Below the pieces are notes generated by a model, which was given only the letters and a program-made list of their open reading frames with translations, searched no databases and had not been told where the DNA came from. DNA of 64,000 nt from a virus. Shown piece by piece: positions 28,500 through 35,673 of this stretch (position 1 is its first letter; each line of letters starts with the position of its first letter). The translations under genes were made by a program, and so were the position numbers. The stretch is from the IMG/VR virus record IMGVR_UViG_3300006925_000007, positions 48,242 to 112,241 of that record; one strand, written 5' to 3'.

Positions 28500-28717
28500 A
28501 AGAAATAACTAAGTTAGTCGAAGACTACAATAAAGACTTAGAGAAAACAGAAGCCAGCTATTTAGATATAATTATCAAATCGGGAGGACTGTTATCATAT
28601 AAAGATGTTATGACGATGCCAGTTGGCTCGTTAACAAAATTTGTTGAAAGGTATAATGCTCACACCGAAGAGCAAAACCAACAAATGAAAGCTGCTCAAT
28701 CCAAGGGCAGAAGATAG
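28469..28717 (+). CDS. -1 frame extension of the gp26-like protein (frameshift product C-terminus)
   Basis: About 82 codons in the -1 frame: FRGLIASRQPEEITKLVEDY, then an acidic helix, and a globular end GGLLSYKDVMTMPVGSLTKF, then VERYNAHTEEQNQQMKAAQ. It has no ATG near its beginning. The only independent start would be TTG at 28478 without a ribosome site, overlapping the upstream stop. Translation through the frameshift site explains it better and yields a 355-aa fusion. In lambda-like phages the extended form (gpGT) binds both the tape measure and tube subunits; a similar role here is inference. The stop abuts the convergent gene's stop at 28718. Confidence 0.7.
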   Translation, partial: FRGLIASRQPEEITKLVEDYNKDLEKTEASYLDIIIKSGGLLSYKDVMTMPVGSLTKFVERYNAHTEEQNQQMKAAQSKGRR

Positions 28718-29161
28718 TTATTGATCAAGCATTATGCGTTTATAATACTCTGCAGGCCAACTATCGTAATAAGATGTTTTATGTAATGATGCTCTGCGTC
28801 TAAGTAACTCAGGTCTTATTTGAATTAAAATCAAATCATATATATTTTTAACAAAATGCCCAGAAGTTTTTGTGCTTTTAAAATACATCAAGTCTGGGTT
28901 AAGTTCTTTGATTGTAGTTAGATCAATAGTATCTAAATCTATTTCATCACCGAAGTAACATACACCTACCATTTTTATTCTAGGGTCAAACTCAAGCATA
29001 GCTTCAGGATTAGGACCACTGCAATCTATAAATTGTAGTTTATTTTGGACTCTGGCAGTCTTTGCATACGGACATACAGGATATCCATCATCTTTTAAGG
29101 GTTCAACTTTGGTTATCACCCATTCTAAGAAGTCTTTTTGGAATTGTTCAAATTTACTCAT
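28718..29161 (-). CDS. Unrecognised phage protein, 147 aa
   Basis: MSKFEQFQKDFLEWVITKVE, then PLKDDGYPVCPYAKTARVQ; a later region IDLTTIKELNPDLMYFKSTK and a basic C-terminus RPELLRRRASLHKTSYYDSW. Three cysteines are present (CPYA, DCSG, VCYF). I do not recognise the family. Overall it is alpha/beta with a helical N-terminus. Its stop is adjacent to the stop of the frameshift extension on the other strand, with no visible terminator between. Upstream lies the 600-base hairpin-rich non-coding region, with a CATAAATAA motif about 140 bases before the start. Confidence 0.55.
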   Translation of the reverse strand: MSKFEQFQKDFLEWVITKVEPLKDDGYPVCPYAKTARVQNKLQFIDCSGPNPEAMLEFDPRIKMVGVCYFGDEIDLDTIDLTTIKELNPDLMYFKSTKTSGHFVKNIYDLILIQIRPELLRRRASLHKTSYYDSWPAEYYKRIMLDQ

Positions 29162-29302
29162 AGCTATTCATTATCCATTATGTTGTTGTTTATATCGATG
29201 TCTTACGACATCATCATTATCGTATTGCTAACGCAATACTCAATGTATGTTTTTAACTCTATATTAATATCTATTAACAATAAGAACTAATTAACTACTA
29301 TG

Positions 29303-29311
29303 TTATTTATG
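29303..29311 (-). promoter_or_regulatory. Late-type motif CATAAATAA upstream of the 147-aa gene
   Basis: CATAAATAA on the minus strand, about 140 bases before the 147-aa start, inside the structured region. If active, the two perfect hairpins at 29197-29239 would lie in that gene's leader rather than in a separate RNA. Confidence 0.35.
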
Positions 29312-29647
29312 TTAGCTTATTTCCTAGATTTTTTATTCACACTTAGCTTGTTACAGCCAAGTGCAAAATATTCATTTCCCGTCAAGAATACCCACTCGTT
29401 ATAGTAAAACCTTATTAGCACAAGGTAGTGGCGGTTAAGCGATACCACTTTACATACTGCTTATTAACGCAGAAACACTCTAAGCCATAACGACGACTGT
29501 CGAGCTATCCGTAAGTTCCAATTGTCAGGAGAGCTTACTCATTTCGGTTTGTCAAACCAATGCATTGACAAGGCACACCAGTTCCAGACACTTATGTATC
29601 TTCAAGGTGAGTCGAGCTTATCCCGACCAATCGGAGCCATGTGAGCC

Positions 29648-29680
29648 TGTGTTAGTTTTGTGTTAGTTTTGTGTTGGTAG
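29648..29680. repeat. Three tandem 11-bp units in the non-coding region
   Basis: tgtgttagttt occurs twice in tandem, followed by a diverged copy tgtgttggtag. It sits near the 5' side of the structured region (minus orientation). Confidence 0.8.
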
Positions 29681-29774
29681 ATATTAGCGTTGTAATAGTA
29701 ATTATGTGATACTTTAATTATCTGCTGATAATAACGTTAAAACGTTATTTCTTGTTATTAGCATAACATATGTG

Positions 29775-30227
29775 TTATAGCTTGTCGACCTTTTTTAAAT
29801 GTTCTGTGAGAATCTTTGAACTGCCAACTCTCACATTAATGATACCATTGTAGTATTCATCTGATTCTAAAACTTTACGATCAAATTGTTCTTTTGCTTC
29901 CAAATAACTTAGAACTCCTCTACTAGGACAATAATACAAAATTTCTCTTGTAAACTTATCTTCTCCTAGTTCAAGGACATCTGCATTTAAGTGATCTGAA
30001 GAACCCCAATAAGTTTTCCAATCACTTTCTTTAGTGCCACGTCTTTTGTTTTTTTTGCCTTTAAGAGGCGGTTTGGTTGTTTTAAACTTTGCCAGCTTCT
30101 TACCTATATATTTCCGGCCGTTGGTAGTATTTGTGATTAAATACACAAATCCTTCTGCCTCTGGAGGTATTTCATCAACTATTATATTGTTATGAGTCCA
30201 ATCGCTAGTTTTTCTTTTGCTTGTCAA
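29775..30227 (-). CDS. GIY-YIG family nuclease
   Basis: 150 aa. GFVYLITNTTNGRKYIGKKL is the GIY-YIG core (FVYLI and KYIGK in the two motif positions). It is followed by a Lys/Arg-rich insertion and WKTYWGSSDHLNADVLELG. A glutamate in SYLEAKEQFD and an asparagine in IINVRVG fit the later catalytic motifs. T4-like phages carry similar stand-alone enzymes, some being homing (Seg-type) endonucleases. The start appears to be TTG at 30227 (TSKRKTSDW follows), lying inside the 47-aa ORF, with no good ribosome site. It is last in the gp55-gp47-gp46 unit, and its position next to a structured RNA recalls nuclease-RNA pairs, though no intron is visible. Confidence 0.7.
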   Translation of the reverse strand: MTSKRKTSDWTHNNIIVDEIPPEAEGFVYLITNTTNGRKYIGKKLAKFKTTKPPLKGKKNKRRGTKESDWKTYWGSSDHLNADVLELGEDKFTREILYYCPSRGVLSYLEAKEQFDRKVLESDEYYNGIINVRVGSSKILTEHLKKVDKL

Positions 30228-30348
30228 TGTTTGTTTCTTTTAATAGTTTTTGCAAAATGTCATGGCCAATTAAATTCTCATTAATTTTTATTGCAGGCCA
30301 AAATTCCCATTGCAACGGCAGTTTCTTTATTTCTGCGTGATCACGCAT
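30205..30348 (-). CDS. Small ORF overlapping gp46 end, 47 aa
   Basis: MRDHAEIKKLPLQWEFWPAI, then KINENLIGHDILQKLLKETN and a basic tail. The ATG lies within the last codons of gp46 (GATGCGTGA arrangement, 8-base overlap), a typical coupled start. The stop falls inside the GIY-YIG gene, bridging the two. The protein has a sensible composition and a Trp-rich middle. I do not recognise it. It is too short for confident assignment, but it fills an otherwise empty 110-base gap in a tightly packed operon. Confidence 0.5.
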   Translation of the reverse strand: MRDHAEIKKLPLQWEFWPAIKINENLIGHDILQKLLKETNIDKQKKN

Positions 30349-32116
30349 CAATAACTTCTAACTCTACGTTAAAAGTAGTGAAACCGTTTTCTTTAGTAAC
30401 TTGTAAAACATTATCAACTCTACCCACTAGTTCATCTCTATGACTAATAAGTAAAATGTTTTTATGTCTTTCTCGTTCCATCTTCTTTAATACACCTAAT
30501 GCACTTTCAACACCAATTGTATCCATTCCGCTGTCAACTAATTCGTCAATACAAATTAAGTTAATAGGATGATTCATACTTTCGAATACATCACGGAAGC
30601 TCCAACTGAGTCCAAGTATAAGTCGATTACGTTCACCACGTGATAAGTTATCAAAATCTAAGTCTTGTCCTAACTGTGTAATTGTTACAGTCAAGTCGCT
30701 TTGGAATTGCACTTCATGTGGTAAGCCTAAACGTGTAATATAATACTCTAATCGAGTATTTAAGAATTGTAAGTTTTGTTCAATAATTTTCTTACGAACA
30801 AAACTATCCTTGTTTGTAAGTAGCTTCAATAAAAAGTCTTGATGCTCCTTTAGTTCTGTAAGTCTATTTACCTCTGACCAGTCAACTTCCTGCAAACCAG
30901 TGTCTTTTAATGCGGTTATTTGTTCATCATATGGATTTTGCTCATCTTTAATGCGAACTAACTCTGTTTCAACTAATCCGAGTTTACCTTGATGTTCATA
31001 CGCTTCTTTAACACTATTGTAATGCATCGTGGGTGCTTTGTTAAGTGGTCCTATGTCATTTAATGCATTATTATACTCATTAATCTTAGTATTATAATCA
31101 TCTATATGCTCTTGGCTTTCTGTTACTGCCTCTGTTTTTTGCTTAACAAGTTCTTCATGTTTCTCATCATGTAGTTCTTGTCCACATGCATAACATTTAT
31201 GATCTAACGTATCATTAAGATCCTTTTGTGCTTTGTTTAAGCGTTTTTGTTCTCTATCGTTAGTGCTGGTTAGTCTTGCTATTTCGGCAGTTAACGTATC
31301 TATTTGTTGCTTCTGACTAGTAAATTCTTCATAGTCTGTGTGTGCTTTTAGTTCAACTTCAATATCAATATGTTGCAAGTTTAACAGCTCTGTTTCTAAG
31401 TCTTGCAAGTCTTTATCACGCTTTGATTCCCATACTGTTTGCCTGCGTTCTAAGTCTGATATACTTTTACCAATACGTTCGTTTGCTTCTTCTGTGCCAC
31501 GAATACGATATGTTTCTTCTGTTATTTTGTCTTTACTAATCTTTGTAAGTTCTTTTAGTATTTCTGCCTTTTCGCTAAGTTTAGTAATACCTAGTAACTG
31601 TTCAATCATATCACGTTGATCAGTTGCTCGCATACTAAGGAAAGGTTCTGTGTAAGTATTCAATGCAACAATGTGCTTAAACATTGTATGACCCATACCA
31701 ATTACACGTTCAATTACACGTTGACTTTCACGGCCTTCGCCTTGCATTTCATCAGTAATTTCTCCGTCACTGCCTGCGCCATTAACAAGGAATTTAAAAA
31801 TGTTTGGCTTACGCCCACGCTCTACACGATACTCAATTCCATTCATTTCAAAGTCAACAGTAACTAACATACCTTTGTTGTTTGTTTTATTAACTAAGTT
31901 ATCTTTCTTAATATTATATAATGCGTTGCCAAACAATGCATAACTTAATGCATTAATGATTGTTGTCTTACCTGTTCCGTTACGTGACCCATCGCCACCC
32001 AAGTCCATGTTGTTACCCAACACAAGTGTTAGTCCTGCATTATCAAAATGGACAGCCTGTGTGACATTGCCCACACTCATAAAATTTCTTACAGTGATAT
32101 TTTTAATTCTTAGCAT
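30341..32116 (-). CDS. gp46: Recombination exonuclease subunit gp46 (Rad50-like)
   Basis: 591 aa, close to T4 gp46 (560 aa). Walker A is in GDGSRNGTGKTTIINALSYA (residues about 41-60). A long coiled coil is interrupted near residue 300 by CYACGQEL, the zinc hook. The ABC signature LSRGERNRLILGLSW (about 495), Walker B in INLICIDELVDSGMD (about 525) and the switch histidine in LLISHRDEL (about 560) complete the SMC-type ATPase. With gp47 it forms the Mre11-Rad50-like complex that resects DNA ends and supports recombination-dependent replication in T4. It follows gp47 by six bases in the gp55 unit. All catalytic motifs are intact. Confidence 0.96.
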   Translation of the reverse strand: MLRIKNITVRNFMSVGNVTQAVHFDNAGLTLVLGNNMDLGGDGSRNGTGKTTIINALSYALFGNALYNIKKDNLVNKTNNKGMLVTVDFEMNGIEYRVERGRKPNIFKFLVNGAGSDGEITDEMQGEGRESQRVIERVIGMGHTMFKHIVALNTYTEPFLSMRATDQRDMIEQLLGITKLSEKAEILKELTKISKDKITEETYRIRGTEEANERIGKSISDLERRQTVWESKRDKDLQDLETELLNLQHIDIEVELKAHTDYEEFTSQKQQIDTLTAEIARLTSTNDREQKRLNKAQKDLNDTLDHKCYACGQELHDEKHEELVKQKTEAVTESQEHIDDYNTKINEYNNALNDIGPLNKAPTMHYNSVKEAYEHQGKLGLVETELVRIKDEQNPYDEQITALKDTGLQEVDWSEVNRLTELKEHQDFLLKLLTNKDSFVRKKIIEQNLQFLNTRLEYYITRLGLPHEVQFQSDLTVTITQLGQDLDFDNLSRGERNRLILGLSWSFRDVFESMNHPINLICIDELVDSGMDTIGVESALGVLKKMERERHKNILLISHRDELVGRVDNVLQVTKENGFTTFNVELEVIDA

Positions 32117-32122
32117 ATTATA

Positions 32123-33145
32123 TTAATTACTTAATCCTTGATAAATGTCAATCAACATTTGTTTCTTGATAGTTTCACTTTGCACAGATTCTAATTGCGA
32201 CAACACAATTGTATCTACATTTTCCACTTCGATATCAACACCTTGTTGCCAGTCGTTTGTGTGTTCTTCTTTTTTACTTGGTATCAAACTAATCTCACGT
32301 AAGTCATATTGTTTAGCAAATGTTTCTTTAATAAAGTTTGCTTCTTCATATGTAATACCTACATCAAGTGCCACACGAGCATATGTTTTGTCTGCTAGAT
32401 ATTTTTCTGGGCTATCAATAAGTTTGCTTAATGGCAGTGTGCGATACTTTGGTGCCTCTGGCCAAGGTAGATAATCTATCTTACCAGCCCAGTCTAAGAA
32501 CATACAACCTCTATCATCATCCCATGCATCACTAAAGTTATGTGGGAAGCAGTTGCCCGGATAAATTACATTACCACGTTCTTGTCGTTTGTGAAAGTGT
32601 CCACTAAAAACTTTTTCAGGGCCTCTTAGGTCTTCTGCTTTAAGTCCACCATGGTCTGGCATTTGAACTAATGCATTCATATAAAACTGTGGAAGTTCAA
32701 AATGTCCAAACATATATTTGCATTTTACTTCCTTTACTTTCTTCCATTCATCATCAACAAGCCAGGGGATAAAAGCAACATCATCTTCAATTAACATAGT
32801 ATCATTTACAATGCGTATGTTAGGATATTCCTTACCCATTGGGATACTATGTATCTCACGCTTTTCTCGATAATATAAATCGTGGTTGCCCATAATCATA
32901 ATAACCTCATCAAAGTTATCATTGAGTCTACGTAGATTACTTACTGTATAATTTAATGTGCTTACATTAATTGTTGCTCTGTGATGATGCCAATCTCCCA
33001 AAAAGAAACATTTTTTAATTCCTCTTTTGTGTGCTTCATCAATCATCCATATAATAAAATCTTCACAGTCTTGATTATGTAACCGTGAATTGTTTTTATT
33101 ACCTAAATGAATGTCAGTGAATATTACTGCTTTATCAAATAGCAT
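32123..33145 (-). CDS. gp47: Recombination nuclease subunit gp47 (Mre11-like)
   Basis: 340 aa, like T4 gp47 (339 aa). Metallophosphoesterase motifs occur in order: FTDIHLGNKN (motif I), CFFLGDWHHHRAT (II), IMGNHDLYYR (III), MFGHFELP (IV) and VFSGHFHKRQ (V), giving all expected metal and catalytic ligands. It is the nuclease partner of gp46. The gene lies between gp55 and gp46 in the same orientation. A C-terminal helical part after about residue 230 would bind gp46. Confidence 0.96.
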   Translation of the reverse strand: MLFDKAVIFTDIHLGNKNNSRLHNQDCEDFIIWMIDEAHKRGIKKCFFLGDWHHHRATINVSTLNYTVSNLRRLNDNFDEVIMIMGNHDLYYREKREIHSIPMGKEYPNIRIVNDTMLIEDDVAFIPWLVDDEWKKVKEVKCKYMFGHFELPQFYMNALVQMPDHGGLKAEDLRGPEKVFSGHFHKRQERGNVIYPGNCFPHNFSDAWDDDRGCMFLDWAGKIDYLPWPEAPKYRTLPLSKLIDSPEKYLADKTYARVALDVGITYEEANFIKETFAKQYDLREISLIPSKKEEHTNDWQQGVDIEVENVDTIVLSQLESVQSETIKKQMLIDIYQGLSN

Positions 33146-33163
33146 ACTTGGTGTTACCTCTTT

Positions 33164-34048
33164 TTATTTTTTAGCTGCGGCGTTTTCGGCGTTCATTTGC
33201 CTAATCTTCTCAATCTCTTTTTTCTCTTTGCCTTCCCATTCAGCATTAAATGTTCTAGTGTGACTTGGATTAAGACCTGCTTCTTCTAGTAAGTCGTCTC
33301 TAATATTTTGACTACGCTTTTCTAAATTCAATACTCTAGTAAAGCTATTGTTAATAGCCGCAGTGTAATACGCAAAAGGGTTTTGCGATTTAAACTCATT
33401 AAACTGTAATCCAATTTGACTAAGTTGAACTAATGCCTGCCCACGCATCTCATCTACATATGTGTAACCACGCCAGTTGCCTCGCATACTATAACGTTCA
33501 CATAGTTTAATATACATTCCGCCTAGTTGATTTGTTGTGCCACCGTGTGTAGTGTTAAAGTAACCATTATCTAATCCACCTTCCCAATGACTTCTAGCGA
33601 CTTCTTTGAGGTTTCCTTCTTGATAAGCATAATGCTTAAACGGAGGGAAGTTACATTTACTATGTAAGTCTGCCTCTGTTTTGGGTTTGTTTTTTCTATT
33701 CTCTAATGGAATGTGATCAAATGTCATTACACGAATAACAATATCTGTGTCTAGTATTGTGTCTACTTCAACTAAGAAATCTGCTACTCTTGGTTTAGTT
33801 TTCTTGCCTGTTAGTCCTTGCTCCCAACGTTTAACTTCGGCTTCATGTGCTTTCTTTTGTAAACGTGTTGCACGTGATTGTTTTGCTTCTGCTACAGCAT
33901 CCGGTGTAATATCTTCAAATGTTTCAACGATCAAATCATAATCTGCATACTGATCATCATTCACATAACAATAGGACATCTTAGATTTATGTATTTCTTT
34001 TAACAACTCTTTGTTTGTTAAGTAAAATTGTTTTGGTGCTCTTGCCAT
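33164..34048 (-). CDS. gp55: Late transcription sigma factor gp55
   Basis: 294 aa. The region DEMRGQALVQLSQIGLQFNE, then FKSQNPFAYYTAAINNSFTR and VLNLEKRSQNIRDDLL, matches the sigma region-2-like core of T4 gp55 (FDP...NPFAYFTQ). In T4 gp55 with host RNA polymerase reads late promoters with the core TATAAATA; the many RATAAATAC motifs upstream of structural genes here fit that. It is longer than T4 gp55 (185 aa). The extra about 130 N-terminal residues include a Lys-rich helix (AKQSRATRLQKKAHEAEVKR) and a VDTILDTDIVIRVMTFDHIP segment of unknown role. It leads its operon behind a sigma70-type promoter, consistent with early or middle expression. Confidence 0.85.
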   Translation of the reverse strand: MARAPKQFYLTNKELLKEIHKSKMSYCYVNDDQYADYDLIVETFEDITPDAVAEAKQSRATRLQKKAHEAEVKRWEQGLTGKKTKPRVADFLVEVDTILDTDIVIRVMTFDHIPLENRKNKPKTEADLHSKCNFPPFKHYAYQEGNLKEVARSHWEGGLDNGYFNTTHGGTTNQLGGMYIKLCERYSMRGNWRGYTYVDEMRGQALVQLSQIGLQFNEFKSQNPFAYYTAAINNSFTRVLNLEKRSQNIRDDLLEEAGLNPSHTRTFNAEWEGKEKKEIEKIRQMNAENAAAKK

Positions 34049-34072
34049 AATTTTATTCCTCTGTTCTTAACT

Positions 34073-34100
34073 ATTATAACTGAATGCGTGTAAAAGTCAA
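34073..34100 (-). promoter_or_regulatory. Sigma70-type promoter for the gp55-gp47-gp46 unit
   Basis: On the minus strand TTGACT (34095-34100), 16 bases, TATAAT (34073-34078). The predicted start is about 20 bases before the gp55 ATG at 34048, which follows GAGGAATAAAATT. No late-type motif is present for this unit. Confidence 0.75.
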
Positions 34101-34115
34101 CCGGTTTTTGCAAGT

Positions 34116-34124
34116 CATAAATAC
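34116..34124 (+). promoter_or_regulatory. Late-type promoter motif CATAAATAC for the baseplate operon
   Basis: CATAAATAC on the plus strand, 16 bases before the first gene of the baseplate operon and its GGAG site. The transcript leader would be very short, as is common for T4 late genes. Confidence 0.6.
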
Positions 34125-34139
34125 TAATGGAGAATAGAC

Positions 34140-34748
34140 ATGATTATAAATGAAATTATACAAATTAGAGAAGACGTAGGTAGCATTGCAGTATTTTATG
34201 GTGGTCGTTTTCAACCTATGCACCAAGGACACCGAGATGTATATCAACATCTTGTAGGTAAGTTTGGTGCAGACAATGTATTTATCGCCACAACTTTTAG
34301 TCAAAAAGCTACAAAGGCCCATGCTGCAGGCAACTACAGTGATGATCCATTTACGTTTGATGAAAAGAAAAGTATCATGTCTACAATGTTTGGCATACCA
34401 GCAGATAAAATTGTAAACAGCAATCCATACAGAAGCGAACCGTCTACAGTAGGCAGAGATAATAATACAACAGGTATTGTATTAGTGTTTGGTGCCAAAG
34501 ATGCAGGACGCTTAGGTGGATCAGCAAATGTTCAAAAGCTGCCAGACAACCTAAAAGACATAAAGCCTCAAAGCGAAATGATATATTATTATGAAGCACC
34601 ACTAATGCAAGGTGGAATGAGTGCAAGTGAATTCCGTGCAGCAATGGCAAGTAATGCCACACCGGAAGCAAAACAAAAAGAATTTACAAAGTTCTTTGGA
34701 AAGTTTGATGAGAAAATATTTAGATTCATCGAAGAGAGGTTGACATAA
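34140..34748 (+). CDS. HxGH nucleotidyltransferase (cytidylyl/NMN adenylyltransferase-like)
   Basis: 202 aa. IAVFYGGRFQPMHQGHRDVY contains the nucleotidyltransferase signature with HQGH (HxGH). GMSASEFRAAM near the C-terminus matches the second nucleotide-binding motif of this superfamily (ISxTxxR-like). Such genes occur in T4-like marine phages and are usually annotated as cytidylyltransferases. The actual substrate, an NMN-type or a CTP-activated group, cannot be read from the motifs. It is first in the baseplate operon and overlaps the next gene by one base, so it is made late with structural proteins. That is odd for a metabolic enzyme; it could act on NAD pools or on virion or sugar precursors. 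Confidence 0.75.
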   Translation: MIINEIIQIREDVGSIAVFYGGRFQPMHQGHRDVYQHLVGKFGADNVFIATTFSQKATKAHAAGNYSDDPFTFDEKKSIMSTMFGIPADKIVNSNPYRSEPSTVGRDNNTTGIVLVFGAKDAGRLGGSANVQKLPDNLKDIKPQSEMIYYYEAPLMQGGMSASEFRAAMASNATPEAKQKEFTKFFGKFDEKIFRFIEERLT

Positions 34749-35389
34749 TGAGTTTCAGATCAGGAATACAAAATAGTAGCAATGAAAATAAAAGCTCGGA
34801 TGTAACTGGTGTAGTTTCATTATTAGTAAGGCCCAATAATCCATTTACCTTAACAGAAACACTATCGCCTTTGGCTGCAGACCACGGATTGGTATTCCCT
34901 TACACACCAACTGTTATGGTAGGTCATAGTGCTACTTATGGAACATATGATATTACACATACAATATATCAGCCGCAGTATTATATTTCAACACCAAATC
35001 CTAGCATAAGTATTACAGCAAACTTTACAGCAAATAGTATTGCAGAAGCAAAACACACAGCGGCAGCAATACAATTTTTAAAAACATGCACTAAGTCAGA
35101 CTTTGGTGAAAGCAGACTTACAACAGCAGGCACACCACCTCCGATACTAAGCCTTAAAATCTATGGAGGATCAACGCTTAATGCTCAAAATACACCAGTA
35201 GTAGTCAGAAGTATGAACTATACAATGCCAGAAGATGTTAACTATGTTGAAACAGAATATGGGACAGTTCCTACAATGTTATTGATAGCATGTGAACTAT
35301 CAGTTCAACTTTCGCCGAAAACAGTTAGAAAAGGATTTGACATAGGTAAGTTTGCACAAGGTAATTCACTTGGCGGAGGATTTATCTAA
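34748..35389 (+). CDS. Baseplate/tail-tube-cap protein (gp48-like)
   Basis: 213 aa. The central segment LVFPYTPTVMVGHSATYGTY, then ITHTIYQPQYYISTPNPSIS and EAKHTAAAIQFLKTCTKSDF, is a beta-rich fold that I associate with the baseplate tube-cap protein of marine T4-like phages (gp48 group). That protein starts tail-tube polymerisation on the hub. The C-terminus VRKGFDIGKFAQGNSLGGGF is glycine-rich. It is translationally coupled to the preceding and following genes. T4 gp48 is longer (364 aa), so this may be only the core fold. Assignment is moderate and supported by neighbours gp53, gp5 and gp25. Confidence 0.5.
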   Translation: MSFRSGIQNSSNENKSSDVTGVVSLLVRPNNPFTLTETLSPLAADHGLVFPYTPTVMVGHSATYGTYDITHTIYQPQYYISTPNPSISITANFTANSIAEAKHTAAAIQFLKTCTKSDFGESRLTTAGTPPPILSLKIYGGSTLNAQNTPVVVRSMNYTMPEDVNYVETEYGTVPTMLLIACELSVQLSPKTVRKGFDIGKFAQGNSLGGGFI

Positions 35390-35673
35390 TGGTAGAATAT
35401 CGAAGAGATAGTTTATATAGACACACTGAGGTAGAGAATAAGCAGTATCTTAGCATATGGGAACCAACGGTTACTGAAATTTCATCACTTACTACTCAGC
35501 CATATACAATAGAAAACAAATATCATCAACGACCAGACACATTAGCAGACAAGCTATATGGTAACGCTAAACTTTGGTGGGTATTTGCAACAATAAATCA
35601 AGATATATTAAATGATCCTATTACTGATTTTGAAGCAGGATTAACTATTCAAGTTCCATTAAGGTTTACATAA
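35389..35673 (+). CDS. gp53: Baseplate wedge protein gp53
   Basis: 94 aa. The LysM-like part RPDTLADKLYGNAKLWWVFA, then TINQDILNDPITDFEAGLTIQ, is the core of T4 gp53, which joins wedge to hub. T4 gp53 is 196 aa, so this is a short version, similar in size to the P2-type tail protein X. The ATG overlaps the previous stop by one base and the stop overlaps the next ATG. Confidence 0.8.
   Translation: MVEYRRDSLYRHTEVENKQYLSIWEPTVTEISSLTTQPYTIENKYHQRPDTLADKLYGNAKLWWVFATINQDILNDPITDFEAGLTIQVPLRFT

Larger units (their letters stand above)
29190..29750 (-). ncRNA. Candidate large structured non-coding RNA
   Basis: The 613 bases between the 147-aa gene and the GIY-YIG gene hold no ORF of note but about a dozen hairpins. 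These are 29197-29212 (GATGTC/GACATC with GTAA loop read on minus), 29222-29239 (GTATTGC/GCAATAC), 29340-29363 (9 bp), 29369-29390, 29409-29426, 29427-29449, 29457-29472, 29491-29502, 29511-29538, 29546-29558, 29623-29634 and a palindrome at 29730-29749. GC content is visibly higher than in flanking genes. The minus strand is favoured because the 29340-29363 helix has an A-C mismatch on plus but a G-U pair on minus, and because a GNRA-type loop appears only on minus. Size recalls ornate phage RNAs such as ROOL or GOLLD, but I cannot match it to either. No intron core or tRNA is seen. Confidence 0.5.

Noticed and set aside
28478-28717. Independent 79-aa gene starting at TTG 28478
   Set aside because: No ribosome site and a start overlapping the upstream stop inside the stem; frameshift translation explains the frame better, although TTG reinitiation cannot be excluded.
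29300-29700. Group I intron associated with the GIY-YIG gene
   Set aside because: I looked for P, Q, R, S core elements on both strands; only a weak resemblance (GACGGGAAA) appears and there is no interrupted exon on either side.
29300-29700. tRNA or tmRNA in the structured region
   Set aside because: No T-loop GTTCRANYC with a proper acceptor stem and no CCA end were found on either strand.
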